Shown piece by piece: positions 8,350 through 17,500 of a stretch of 64,000 nt of DNA. Where the stretch lies: contig NZ_JAUQSW010000002.1 in NCBI RefSeq assembly GCF_030581075.1, positions 558,001 through 622,000 on the forward strand, read 5' to 3'. The stretch's first letter is position 1. Every line of letters starts with the position of its first letter. Position numbers and translations under genes: made by a program. The DNA is from Hymenobacter cheonanensis. GTDB taxonomy: Bacteria > Bacteroidota > Bacteroidia > Cytophagales > Hymenobacteraceae. The notes under the pieces are model-generated. The model had not been told where the DNA came from. It did no database searches and saw only the letters and a list, made by a program, of their open reading frames with translations.

Positions 8350-9405
8350 TTACAGCTCTCCCAGGCCGGCTATTTGCTGAAAATCAGTGTAATCAGTTAT
8401 CAAGTCCCAGGCGTAGCGCACGAAGAGCTTGCCCGCCGCCACGGGGCCGAAATCGGCCACGGCCTCGCCCAGGGCCAGGCGCAGCAGGGCGGCCGGCTGG
8501 TTGTGGCCGGCAGCGGCGGCCAGGTATATCCAGGCCGGGAAGCGGGGGTTGATTTCGAGGATAAACACCTCGCCGCTGGCCGTGCGCAGCAGCTCCAGCT
8601 CGAAGCCGCCGCGCCACTGGCTGGCCGCCGCAAAGCGCCGCGCCAGCTCGGTAAGGCTCTCATCCTCAATCGTAATGCCGGCCCAGGCCTTGCCCTTGTC
8701 GGTGATGGTGAGCTTGCGCATGGGCACCGCGCTGAGCAGGTGACCGCGACCATCGGTAAGGCCGGCCACGTTCAGCTCCTGGCCCTGCACGTACTGCTGG
8801 GCCAGCAGCGGCAGGCCCCAGCGCGCGGCTAGCCCCGCAAAAGCCGCCTCGGCCTGGGCTAGCGTGGGCACCACCTGGGCCTCGTACCAGCGGCCCTTCA
8901 GCACCAGCGGCCAGCCTAGCGCCTGGCCGGCGGCGGCTAGCTCGGCGGCGTGGTGCAGGGGCTGGGTGGCGGGCACGGGCAGCGCGTGGGCGGCGCCAAA
9001 CGTAGTGAGGTTCAGCTTATCGCGGGCATCGAGCTGCGCGGCGGTGGGCAGGAAGACGCAGATGCCCAGCGCCCGCAGCTGCGGCGCGAGGCGAATGAAG
9101 TGCGGCAGTTCGGCGTCGAAATTGGGGATGATGACCTGCACGTTTTCCTGCTCATTTATATAAGCCAGCCGCTCGAGCAGCGCGGCCGAGCCGGCGGCCG
9201 GGTAGGGCAGCAGGTAGGTTTTGGCGAACAGCTCGCGCAGGAAAATGCCTGGTTCCAGGGCCTCGTAGCTCAGGCCGATGAGGCGCACGGCGTAGTCGGG
9301 GCTAGCCAGCAGGGCGCGCGCCACGGCCACGCCCGCGCCGGGGCTGTCGGTGGCATTAAGGCCGGTGAGAGCCACGGTGAGCGGCGGGCGGGCGGGGGCG
9401 GGCAC
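8350..9405 (-). CDS. ATP-grasp domain enzyme (CPSase/carboxylate-amine ligase-like)
   Basis: About 351 residues. N-terminal Rossmann-like part (LTVALTGLNATDSPG, VQVIIPNFDAELPHF) and an ATP-grasp domain: KLNLTTFGAAHALPVPAT, PLVLKGRWYEAQVV (ATP lysine), LLAQQYVQGQELNVAGL, GGFELELLRT and the Mg-binding EINPRFPAWI. Such enzymes join a carboxylate to an amine or thiol through an acyl phosphate. The start is ambiguous: the frame stays open across the PqqD-like gene. The GTG at 9405, 16 nt after that gene's stop, leaves the expected N-terminus; a TTG near 9440 would create an overlap. With its PqqD-like (peptide-binding) neighbour it could modify a peptide or amino acid, but no precursor peptide was seen. 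Confidence 0.85.
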   Translation of the reverse strand: MPAPARPPLTVALTGLNATDSPGAGVAVARALLASPDYAVRLIGLSYEALEPGIFLRELFAKTYLLPYPAAGSAALLERLAYINEQENVQVIIPNFDAELPHFIRLAPQLRALGICVFLPTAAQLDARDKLNLTTFGAAHALPVPATQPLHHAAELAAAGQALGWPLVLKGRWYEAQVVPTLAQAEAAFAGLAARWGLPLLAQQYVQGQELNVAGLTDGRGHLLSAVPMRKLTITDKGKAWAGITIEDESLTELARRFAAASQWRGGFELELLRTASGEVFILEINPRFPAWIYLAAAAGHNQPAALLRLALGEAVADFGPVAAGKLFVRYAWDLITDYTDFQQIAGLGEL

Positions 9406-9421
9406 GGGTAAGAGTGGGGCG

Positions 9422-9670
9422 CTAGGCAGCGGGCTCAAGCAGTTGAAAAGTACGCAGCTGGGCCATAAAATCGGCGAGGTCGCGCCGCAGCTGGGCTTCG
9501 GGCACGTCGTAGCGGGCGAGCAGGCTAGCCACAATGACGGCTTCGGGCTCGCCGGCCCGCAGCAAGGCCAGGATTTCGGCCGCCAGCGGGCTGGCGGCAA
9601 ACGAGTCGCCGGTGGCCGGGTTGAAGACGAAGCCGGCTTCGCTGGTGGCAATGTTGGGCTTGAGTTTCAA
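9422..9670 (-). CDS. PqqD-like protein (RRE-type peptide-binding fold)
   Basis: 82 residues. The pattern is that of PqqD-family proteins: KLKPNIATSEAGFVFNPATGD (beta strands; about residues 2-22), SPLAAEILALLRAG (helix 1), the helical segment LLARYDVPEAQLRRDLADFM and the C-terminal LRTFQLLEP. PqqD folds are winged-helix-like domains that bind leader peptides in RiPP pathways, but many stand-alone homologues in Bacteroidota have no assigned role. The start is a TTG at 9670; an in-frame stop lies three codons upstream and no ATG is available. It is first in the minus-strand locus and 16 nt ahead of the chosen ATP-grasp start. Confidence 0.8.
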   Translation of the reverse strand: MKLKPNIATSEAGFVFNPATGDSFAASPLAAEILALLRAGEPEAVIVASLLARYDVPEAQLRRDLADFMAQLRTFQLLEPAA

Positions 9671-9703
9671 AGAGTTCTACTTGATAAGTAACTAAGTGAG
9701 CGT

Positions 9704-9784
9704 CTGTCATTGCGAGCGCAGCGCGGCAATCGCATCAGGACGAGCCATTCGGATGCGATTGCCGCGCTGTGCTCGCAATGACAG
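9704..9784. repeat. R1 palindromic repeat, copy c
   Basis: Inverted repeat beginning CTGTCATTGCGAGCGCAGCG and ending CTCGCAATGACAG, with inner arms GCGGCAATCGCATC / GATGCGATTGCCGC and a 15-nt loop. It lies just upstream of the PqqD-like gene. The remainder of the gap 9671-9830 is AT-rich with no recognised gene. Confidence 0.9.
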
Positions 9785-9830
9785 GCGTTTTTAATAAAAT
9801 TTTATAACCGGATTGAATAGTGGGCACTAC

Positions 9831-11735
9831 TCACGGCAGTACCTCAAGCCAACCCTTATACTTGCGGCCATCGGTGTACCTGATGAGGTAAAAATACGTG
9901 CCCGCCGTCGCCGCGCCGCCCCAGCTAAAGCTGCGCTCGGGCGACTGGTACATGAGGCGGCCCCAGCGCGAGAAGATTTGCACGCCGGCAAACTGGGCGT
10001 CGCAGAAATCGGGCGGCAGGTCGGGCAGGGTAAACACGTCGTTGCGGCCGTCGCCGTTGGGCGTGATGATGTTGGGCGGGCGGAAGGCCAGCGTATCGGT
10101 GGGCCGCTCGATAACGAAGCGGATGGGCCGCGCCAGCGTGTGCGGCGAGCAGGTAGTGCTCTGGGCCAGGGCAAAGTGCACCAGCAGGCCATCGGGGCTG
10201 GCCGAGGCCGCGCCGCAGGCGGGCGTCCAGGTGAAGGTGGCGGTGGCCCGGCCCGCCCCGTTTTGGGCCACGAAGGTCATGCCCACGCTGGCCAGGTCGA
10301 AGCCCTCGCCGGTGGCCGTGAGGGCTAGCGGGTTGGGTGCCACGTCGGTGCCGAGCAGCGTGGCGGTGTAGGGCTGGCCCAGCGGCACGCGCACCACCGT
10401 AACGGCGCCCGGCACTTCGGTCGGAAAGCTGGTGGTGAGCACCGGCGTGGTGCTGGGCGGCGGCGCGGCCATGAAGGCCACCTGCACGGTATCGCGCTTG
10501 GGCAGCGAGCAGCCATTATCAGCTACCAACACATTGAGCAGGTACACTTTGCCCTTGGTGTCGGCGCACTCCGGAAAGCAGAGCGTGGCCGAGAGCGTAT
10601 CGGGCTGGCCGCTGGCGCGCACCGTGCCGCTGGCCGTGGTGGTGAAGCTCGGGGCCGTGGCCGCATCGCTGAAATTGACGGGCTGGGTTGTGAGCGTGAG
10701 GGTCGAATTAGGGTCGGGGTCGGTGTAGCGCAGCGTGAGGCAGCGCGGGCCGCCGGGCACCAGGCGCACCGTGTCGCGGCCGGGGCGGTAGGCGCGGCCG
10801 TTGGCCTGCACCGTCACCACGGGCGGGTTGTTGCTGGGGCAATTGAGCACGTAGAGCTGAAAATCGCGCCGCGTTTCGCCGATTTTCACGCCCTTGCGGT
10901 ACTCCGCGCAGCGCACCCCAAACACGAACAAACCCAGCCGGCTGGGCCGCACCGTGAGGCGCCCGGTGTGCGCATCGATGCCCAGGGCGGGGGCGCCGGG
11001 TATCTGGTTGGTGGTGCTCAGGCCGGCGGTCCAGGTTACGAGGCTGTAGGGCGCGGCGGCGGGCAGCGGAGCCGGCGTAGTGGCCGTGGCGTGGCCGTTG
11101 AGCGGCGTCACCATGTCGTAGGCCAGCGAGTCGCCGTCGGGGTCCTGGCCGCCGAAGTCGTAGTAAAACAGGTTGTTAAGGCAAGCATAATCACCCAGCG
11201 CCGGGAAGATGCGCGGCGTCGAGTCGATAAACGCCGCCCCGTTGCGCACCACGGCCGGAAACTCCAGGTAAAAGGTTTGGGCCGCCGCGCCGGGGGCAAT
11301 AATGTTGCTGATGGCCAGGTTGCGGCAGCAGCGCTCCACGGCCACGTAGTAGCCGCTGGCGCCGGTGTAGGTAGCCGCGTCGAGGGTAATATCCTTGGTA
11401 TACACCAGCTTGCGCGTGCTGAGCGAGCCCACGGCGCAGGCCGGGTTGGTGTAGCTCACGAAGGTGTTGCTGGTGAGCGGCAGCACCACGCTTTGCAGCT
11501 GGCGGTTGGTGGCCTTGTCAAAAACCCCGGCCGTAAGCGCCTGGTCGAGCGCCGCCGCGTTGCCATTGATGGCGTCAAAATACAGCGTCAGGGTAAGCGT
11601 GTAGGTGCTGCCCGTCTGGTGCTGCAAATCAAGCTCGCCGCCCACAATGTGCGTGGCCCAGGCCAGCTGCGTGGTCAGGAGGAGGCTAGCCAGCAGCAGC
11701 CAGCGGCGCCAAATGCGGAGGTAGCCGAGGGGCAT
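9831..11735 (-). CDS. T9SS type B cargo protein (gliding-motility-associated C-terminal domain)
   Basis: 634 residues with a signal peptide (RRWLLLASLLLTTQLAWA). The N-terminal half opens with THIVGGELDLQHQTGSTY, a start typical of large surface proteins of Bacteroidota, and contains immunoglobulin-like or cadherin-like beta-sandwich stretches (DYACLNNLFYYDFGGQDPDGD). The last ~90 residues are the CHU_C / type B sorting domain: ITPNGDGRNDVF, FSRWGRLMYQS, GTYFYLIRYTDGRKYKGWLEV. Such proteins are exported through Sec and then the type IX system and displayed on or released from the surface. Likely role: adhesion or gliding-related surface structure; the ligand cannot be told. Confidence 0.9.
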   Translation of the reverse strand: MPLGYLRIWRRWLLLASLLLTTQLAWATHIVGGELDLQHQTGSTYTLTLTLYFDAINGNAAALDQALTAGVFDKATNRQLQSVVLPLTSNTFVSYTNPACAVGSLSTRKLVYTKDITLDAATYTGASGYYVAVERCCRNLAISNIIAPGAAAQTFYLEFPAVVRNGAAFIDSTPRIFPALGDYACLNNLFYYDFGGQDPDGDSLAYDMVTPLNGHATATTPAPLPAAAPYSLVTWTAGLSTTNQIPGAPALGIDAHTGRLTVRPSRLGLFVFGVRCAEYRKGVKIGETRRDFQLYVLNCPSNNPPVVTVQANGRAYRPGRDTVRLVPGGPRCLTLRYTDPDPNSTLTLTTQPVNFSDAATAPSFTTTASGTVRASGQPDTLSATLCFPECADTKGKVYLLNVLVADNGCSLPKRDTVQVAFMAAPPPSTTPVLTTSFPTEVPGAVTVVRVPLGQPYTATLLGTDVAPNPLALTATGEGFDLASVGMTFVAQNGAGRATATFTWTPACGAASASPDGLLVHFALAQSTTCSPHTLARPIRFVIERPTDTLAFRPPNIITPNGDGRNDVFTLPDLPPDFCDAQFAGVQIFSRWGRLMYQSPERSFSWGGAATAGTYFYLIRYTDGRKYKGWLEVLP

Positions 11736-11801
11736 GGAGAATGGATGGGAGTAGCGGTTGGGAGGGGGCTGGCGGCGGGGCCGTGGGGGCCAGCGGGTTT
11801 A

Positions 11802-11978
11802 GGCTCGGCGGGCACGGACCTCACCCCCTAGCCCCCTCTCCTTAAGGAGAGGGGGAACTAGTTTTTAGCTTTAGACTTAGCTACTAATCTGTTATAAAGT
11901 TAGAATAGAGCTAAAAGCTAGTTCCCCCTCTCCCCAAGGAGAGGGGGCTAGGGGGTGAGGTCGACACCCGCCGAGCCA
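11802..11978. repeat. R3 palindromic repeat, copy b (extended)
   Basis: Long nested inverted repeat. Outer arms GGCTCGGCGGG / CCCGCCGAGCC (11802-11812, 11968-11978), then GACCTCACCCCCTAGCCCCC and its complement (11817 on, ending 11962), then inner AACTAG / CTAGTT arms around an AT-rich centre. Each arm also holds its own small hairpin (CCCCTCTCC..GGAGAGGGG). It separates the T9SS gene from the small lipoprotein gene. Confidence 0.85.
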
Positions 11979-11991
11979 AAGCCCGACGACC

Positions 11992-12168
11992 CTAGTTGGC
12001 GCCCGTGCCGGTGGTAGTGGTTGTCGTCTTGGTCGTGTCCGTTTTGGTGCAGGTGCCCGACTTGCTGGCCGTGGGCTTGGCGCAGTCTTGCTTGCTGCAG
12101 GCGGTGAAGCCGCTGCCGCTGCTGGCAATCAGCAGGCCGAAGCACAGGTAAATAAATGGAGTCCGCAT
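11992..12168 (-). CDS. Small putative lipoprotein with Thr-rich tail (58 aa)
   Basis: ATG at 12168, stop TAG at 11992-11994. The product begins MRTPFIYLCFGLLIASSG, a short basic N-terminus and hydrophobic core, followed by FTACSKQDC, where the first cysteine fits a weak lipobox (F-T-A-C). The mature part has three cysteines (DCAKP, GTCTK) and ends in a Thr-rich tail (DTTKTTTTTTGTGAN). Small lipoproteins of this kind are common in Bacteroidota, but I recognise no family. The gene stands alone between an R3 repeat and a 21-bp repeat cluster. Coding is supported by a complete frame with a plausible signal, not by homology. Confidence 0.5.
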   Translation of the reverse strand: MRTPFIYLCFGLLIASSGSGFTACSKQDCAKPTASKSGTCTKTDTTKTTTTTTGTGAN

Positions 12169-12230
12169 AAAAAGAAAGGGGGTAAAAGGGTGAAAACGAG
12201 GTACTCAAAATTGCCACGCAAAGCCGGCGG

Positions 12231-12352
12231 CGCGCCCGGCCAATCGGCGGTTGGCGGGCTGGCGTCGGCGGTTGGGGGGCTAGCGTCGGCCGGGTGGGCG
12301 GGCGCGGCGCCCGCCGATGCGTTGGCGGCGCCCGCCGATTGGCGCGGGCGCG
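12231..12352. repeat. 21-bp GC-rich tandem/inverted repeat cluster
   Basis: Two tandem 21-bp units (12244-12264 and 12265-12285, two mismatches, core TCGGCGGTTGG) are followed by a partial unit and by two other tandem 21-bp units (12304-12324 and 12325-12345, core GCGGCGCCCGCCGAT). The outer ends CGCGCCCGGCCAATCGGCGG and CCGCCGATTGGCGCGGGCGCG's inner part are inverted copies. It lies about 50 nt before the lytS-like start codon. Confidence 0.75.
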
Positions 12353-12402
12353 CGGTGCGGCGGCCGCCGTAGTTTGCAGGTGTTTTCAACGCCCGCTTTC
12401 CC

Positions 12403-13530
12403 GTGCCCCTTCGCCTCCTTCGCCCGGCTTCTACCCTGCTGCTGCACGCCCTGGTGTGGGGGCTGGTGGTGGTGCTGCTGTGGGCCCAGCAGCCCGATTA
12501 CCCCGGCCCCAAGCCTCCCGAGTTCTGGCTGACCCAGGCGCTGGTGTTTGGCCTGCTGGTGGGCTTGTTTTACTTGAATTTGAACTGGGCCGCCCCGCGC
12601 CTGCTCTACGGCCGCCGCCTGCCCGCCTACCTGGCCGTGAACGTGGTGGCCGGGCTAGCCATTCTGTTTTTGCATCAGCAGGCCGAAACCCGCCTGCACG
12701 TGCCTGAGCTGGTGGCCAGGGGCCGCGAGGCCGTGCTCGACCCGCCCAACCCGTGGTCGGCGCCGCGCCCGCACTTTGCGCCCGGCCCCGCCGAGGCCGA
12801 GGGCAGCGCCCTCTTCGACACGGGCGTGCTGCTGCTCACGCTCATGGTGCTAGGCCTCTCGGCTAGCCTGGCCGCCGTGCAAAAGGCCCAGCGCGACGCC
12901 GAAAGCCGCCTGGAGCTGGAGCGCCGCCAGGTAGCCACCGAATTATCGCTGCTGAAGGCCCAAATCAACCCGCACTTCTTCTTCAATACCCTCAACAACA
13001 TCTACGCCCTCACGCTGCTGGATGGCGAGCGGGCCCGCGCCGCGCTGCACCGCCTCTCGCGCATGATGCGCTACGTGCTCTACGAAACGCCCGCCGGCCA
13101 CACCCGCCTGAGCCAGGAGGTCAGCTTCCTGCGCGACTACATCGAGCTGATGCACCTGCGCCTCACCGACCAGGTAGAAGTTATTTTTGAAACGCCCGCC
13201 GCCGACGCGGTCGGCCCCGACCCGTTTATCGCGCCCATGCTATTTCAGCCCTATGTTGAGAACGCCTTTAAGCACGGCGTCAGCGCCTCGTCCCCTAGCC
13301 GCATCACGATAGCGCTGCGCCAGCCGGGGCCGCAGCAGGTCGAGATGTGCGTGCGCAACACGCTCTTTGTCAACCACCAGCCCGAGGCCGATGAGCCCGG
13401 CGGCATTGGGCTGGCCAACACCCGGCGCCGCCTCGATTTGCTGTATCCCGGCCAGTACACCCTGCGCGTCATCGCGCCCACCACCCAACACGAGTACGAA
13501 GTATGTCTCAGCCTGCACCTGCGCCCCTAG
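12403..13530 (+). CDS. LytS/AlgZ-type sensor histidine kinase
   Basis: 375 residues, GTG start at 12403 (no in-frame ATG nearby). The N-terminal ~170 residues hold four likely membrane helices (LLLHALVWGLVVVLLWA, LVFGLLVGLFYLNLNWA, AYLAVNVVAGLAILFL, LLTLMVLGLSASLAAV). The His_kinase domain (PF06580 type) follows: LKAQINPHFFFNTLNNIYAL, where the HFFFN histidine is the phosphoacceptor, then LSQEVSFLRDYIELMHLR and an ATPase domain with FQPYVENAFKHGV and GIGLANTRRRLDLLY. The gene overlaps the LytTR regulator gene by 28 nt, so the two form a translationally coupled two-component pair. A weak box TAGTTTG at 12370-12376 may belong to its promoter. Confidence 0.9.
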   Translation: MPLRLLRPASTLLLHALVWGLVVVLLWAQQPDYPGPKPPEFWLTQALVFGLLVGLFYLNLNWAAPRLLYGRRLPAYLAVNVVAGLAILFLHQQAETRLHVPELVARGREAVLDPPNPWSAPRPHFAPGPAEAEGSALFDTGVLLLTLMVLGLSASLAAVQKAQRDAESRLELERRQVATELSLLKAQINPHFFFNTLNNIYALTLLDGERARAALHRLSRMMRYVLYETPAGHTRLSQEVSFLRDYIELMHLRLTDQVEVIFETPAADAVGPDPFIAPMLFQPYVENAFKHGVSASSPSRITIALRQPGPQQVEMCVRNTLFVNHQPEADEPGGIGLANTRRRLDLLYPGQYTLRVIAPTTQHEYEVCLSLHLRP

Positions 13531-14276
13531 CCGCGCCCATTTCCTGCATCGCCGTCGATGATGAGCCCCTGGCCCTGGGCCTGGTGTGCTCCTTCATCGA
13601 GCAAACGCCGTTTCTGAAGCTCGTGGGGCGCTACGCCAGCGCCGTGGCCGCCTTGCGCGCCCTGCACGAGCAGCCCGAGGTCAAGCTTCTGTTTCTGGAT
13701 ATCAAGATGCCCGACCTCAGCGGACTGGAGCTGGCTAGGGTGCTGCAGGGCGGCGGGCAGCGCGTCATCTTCACCACGGCCTTCAACCAGTATGCGCTGG
13801 AAGGCTTCCGGGTCGATGCGCTTGATTATCTGTTGAAGCCCTTCAACTACGAGGAGTTTCTGCGGGCGGCCCTCAAGGCGCGGGCCTTCTTCGAGCCCCG
13901 GCTGCCGGTAGCCCCGGCCGCCGCCGCGCCGGCCAGCCCCGCCCCGCCGCCCGTGGAAGACCACATCTACCTCAAAGTAGAATATCAGCTCGTGCGCGTG
14001 ATGCTGGCCGATATTCTCTACGTGGAAGGCCTCAAGGACTACGTGAAGGTACACCTGGCCAGCCAGCCCCGGCCGCTGCTCTCGCTCACCAGCCTGCGCA
14101 GCATGGAGGAAAAGCTGCCCGCCGGCAAATTTATGCGCATCCACCGCAGCTACATCGTGGGCCTCGACCACGTGGCCGCCGTAGGCCGCGGCACGCTGCA
14201 GGTGCGCCAGGAAACCCTGCCCGTGAGCGACGGCTACCGCGAGGCCGTCGATGCCTTTTTTGCCCGCTGGAAGTAG
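13503..14276 (+). CDS. LytTR-family response regulator
   Basis: 257 residues. Receiver domain (residues about 12-130): the acidic pair in AVDDEPLAL, the phosphoacceptor Asp in LLFLDIKMPDLSGLEL, the Thr in VIFTTAFNQYALEGF, and the Lys in DYLLKPFNYEEF. A Pro/Ala linker (residues 138-156) leads to a LytTR DNA-binding domain (about 158-257: YLKVEYQLVRVMLADILYVE, DYVKVHL, FMRIHRSYIV). It is encoded in an operon with the kinase upstream (28-nt overlap). LytTR regulators of this type bind direct repeats upstream of targets; a natural candidate is the secreted-protein gene that follows at 14507, though the hairpin at 14282-14342 separates them. Confidence 0.93.
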   Translation: MSQPAPAPLAAPISCIAVDDEPLALGLVCSFIEQTPFLKLVGRYASAVAALRALHEQPEVKLLFLDIKMPDLSGLELARVLQGGGQRVIFTTAFNQYALEGFRVDALDYLLKPFNYEEFLRAALKARAFFEPRLPVAPAAAAPASPAPPPVEDHIYLKVEYQLVRVMLADILYVEGLKDYVKVHLASQPRPLLSLTSLRSMEEKLPAGKFMRIHRSYIVGLDHVAAVGRGTLQVRQETLPVSDGYREAVDAFFARWK

Positions 14277-14281
14277 CCCCT

Positions 14282-14342
14282 GCCGGCCGCATAAAAAAGC
14301 CCCCGTTGCCCCTGGCAGTGGGGGCTTTCTTATGCGGCCGGC
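14282..14342. terminator. Bidirectional-type hairpin terminator after the LytTR gene
   Basis: A long palindrome: GCCGGCCGCATAA and TTATGCGGCCGGC form the outer stem, AGCCCCC / GGGGGCT the inner stem, with A- and T-runs between them. It begins 6 nt after the stop codon of the regulator gene. Confidence 0.85.
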
Positions 14343-14506
14343 CCACGGTAAAACCAGAAAGAAAACGGATTTGAGTATAAATACCTGTTTAATTAAAGAT
14401 TAAAAAAATAATGATATTGCTCACTTTTTAAGGTTAAGGTGGGGCAGTCCTTTGTGGCTGAGGAAAAACAAATTTTCCTTTTCATAATCCCAATCGCCTT
14501 TACCCT

Positions 14507-17500
14507 ATGAGAACAAAATTCTACCACCGAAGCGGGCAGTTGCCTGCCTGGCTGCTATTGGGGGCCAGCGGGCTGCTGGCTAGCCCGGCCCTGGCCCAAA
14601 CGCCGGCCACCTTTGCCCCCGTAGCCACCACCGGCACCGGGGCGGGTAGCGCGCCCATCAGCCTGGCGGTAGCCGACGTAAGCGGCGATGGCAAGCTGGA
14701 CCTGCTGTCGGTTGACCAGCAAAACAAAAATGTTAACGTGCAGCTGGGCACGGGGAGCGGCAGCTTTGGCCCGGTCACGGCGTTCAGCACCGGCGCCGGC
14801 ATTCCGTGGGGCATTGTGGTAGCCGACGTAGACCGCGATGGCGCGCCCGACCTGCTCACGGTTAGTACGGGCACGAATACCGTTGGGGTGCGGCGGGGCA
14901 CCGGCACCGGCTCCTTCTCCATCTACCTGACTGAGTTTAGCACCGGGGCGGATAGCGCGCCCATTGGCCTTGCGGTAGCCGACGTGGATGGCGATGGGAA
15001 TTTGGACGTAGTAACCGCTAACAGCAACGGCGACTCGGCCGGGCTGCTGCTGGGCACCGGCAGCACCGGCAGCAACAGCTTCCGCACCGTAAGGCCTTAC
15101 AGCACCGGCGCCGGCGGCCATCCGTACCAGATAACGGTGGCCGACGTGAACGGGGATGGCCGGCCCGACCTGCTGGCGGCCAATGCAAATACTAATTCCA
15201 TCGGCGTGCTGCTGAACCTGGGCTTTAACACCTTTAGCGCCGCTACGTCTTTCAGCACCGGGGCGGGCAGCGCGCCCACCGACATCGTGGTGGCCGATGT
15301 GAACGGCGATGGTCAGCCCGACCTGCTTACGGCCAATAATTTCGGCGCGGCGGTTGGGGTACTGCTGGGCACGGGCACGGGCACCTTCGGCCCGGTTGTG
15401 CCCTACGGCACCGGCACCGGCAGCGCCCCCTTTAAGCTGGCGGTGGCCGACGTGAACGGCGATGGCAGGCCCGACCTGCTCGCCGACAACCGTGGCAGCG
15501 ACGCCGCCGGGGTGCTGCTGGGCAACGGCGATGGCACCTTTGGCCCGGTTACTCAACTCAGCGTTGGGGCGGGTAGCCACCCGCAGGATATTGTGGCGGC
15601 CGACGTAAATGCCGACGGCAAGCTCGACCTGCTGACGGCTGACTTCAACACGAGCGCGGTGGGGGTGCTGCTGAACACGACCAACACGGCCGCGTTTTCG
15701 ACGCGCTATACCTACACCGGAGGTACCCAGACGTATACCGTGCCGGCGGGCGTCACGCGCCTGGCAATAGTAGCCGTCGGCGGCCAGGGTGGCGGCTACG
15801 AGCAGCGGGCCACAACGTATCCTTATGGGTTGGTACTAGGGCCATCTGCCCCCGGGGCCAAAGTGCAAGCTACCGTGGCCGTAACGCCGGGCGAAGTACT
15901 AACTGTGGTTGTGGGCGGGACCGGCGAGAGTGGGAGTAGCTTTGCTCCAAGGCCTAATAATTATCATCTGGGTGGCTATAACGGTGGGGGGCGCGGAGCG
16001 CTTAGCAGCGACGCCAGCGGGGGCGGCGGGGCTACCGACGTGCGCCGACAAGGGACGCGCACCAGCGACTATCTCGCCAGCCGTAACGCCCTCGTAGTGG
16101 CGGGCGGCTCGGGCGGCAATGCCAGAGCAGTTGTTGGGGGATACCCAGGGATTCCGAACGCGCCGGGTGTTGGCGCGGCTAGTGGGGCCACGCAAACCGG
16201 CCCCGGGGTAGGGAGCGCTTCGCCCGTTAATGACGGCCGGAGTAGCGTAGGAGGAGATGGCATAGGCACCGGCGGGCCTAGCGATGGGGCCGGGGGCGGG
16301 GGTGGCTACTACGGCGGCGGCGGCAGCGGCGACCCCGTTTACGGCAACAACACCGCTGCTGGCGGCGGGGGCGGCTCGTCGTTTGCGGCGGCTGGTAGCA
16401 CGGATGTTACCTACACGATTGACCGCAACCTGGCAAGCTCCGTGACCCTGACGCCAGTTGCTGTCACGTATCCCGACCTCGTGGTAGCTACTACCACTTC
16501 CATCGCGGCGGGCACCTACAACTCTATCACCGTAAACAGTCCCGGCGTGGCCACGCTAGGGGGCAACGTAACCGTGACCAGCAGCGTGACCGTGAACACC
16601 GGCGCTACCCTCAACGACGGCTGCGCCGTTATCAGCGGGGCGGGCACGTTTACCTTGGCAGCGGGCGGCACACTAGGCATCTGCAACGCGGCCGGTATCA
16701 GCAGCAGCGGCGCCACCGGCGCGGTGCAAACCACCGGCGCACGCAGCTTCAGCACGGATGCCAGCTACGTCTACAATGGCACGGCTTCCCAACGCACAGG
16801 TACCGGCCTGCCCGCCCAGGTGCGCAACCTGAGTACCGCCAACGACAGCACGGTAGTCCTCTCCGCCGCCACCCGCGTGGCCGAGCTGCTGACGCTGGAC
16901 GCGGCCGGCAACCTCGTGCTCAATGGCCAGGCCCTCACCCTGCTGTCTTCCGAAGATGGCACGGCCCTGGTTGTAAACCGGGGCACGGGCATTGTGCAGG
17001 GCGCCGCCACCGTGCAGCGCTACCTCGACCCTGGCAAGAACCCGGGCCTGGGCTACCGCCACTACGCCGCGCCGGTGAGCGGCAGCACCGTGGCCGACCT
17101 GGCCACCACCGGTTTTGCGCCGGTGCTCACCCAGAGCTACAATACCTCGGCCACGCCGGGCGCCACCACGCCTTTCCCCACGGTGTTTGGCTACGACCAG
17201 GGCCGCCTGGCCACGGTGAGCAGTAACTACCCGGCCTTCGACAAGGGCTTCTTTGTGCCGGCTAGCCTCAGCACGCCGCTGGAGGTGGGCCGGGGCTACG
17301 CCGTGAATATCAATGGCACGCAGCTCGTCGATTTCACGGGCACGCTCACTACGGGCAATCAAACGCTGACCCTGGCCCGCAACGCCGGGGCCACGGCCGC
17401 CGACGCGGGCTGGGCCTTGGTGGGCAACCCCTACCCGGCGCCTATCGATTTCCGCAGCCTCACCGATGGGGGCCTCGTGGGGCTCGATGCCAGTATGTAT

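Noticed and set aside
11948..12217. 89-codon minus-strand frame over the small lipoprotein gene
   Set aside because: Gln/His-rich shadow frame with no signal; the adjacent frame gives a plausible 58-residue lipoprotein.
12129..12389. 86-codon frame with a 7-residue ADASPPT-type repeat
   Set aside because: It is a translation of the 21-bp DNA repeats, without signal or family support.
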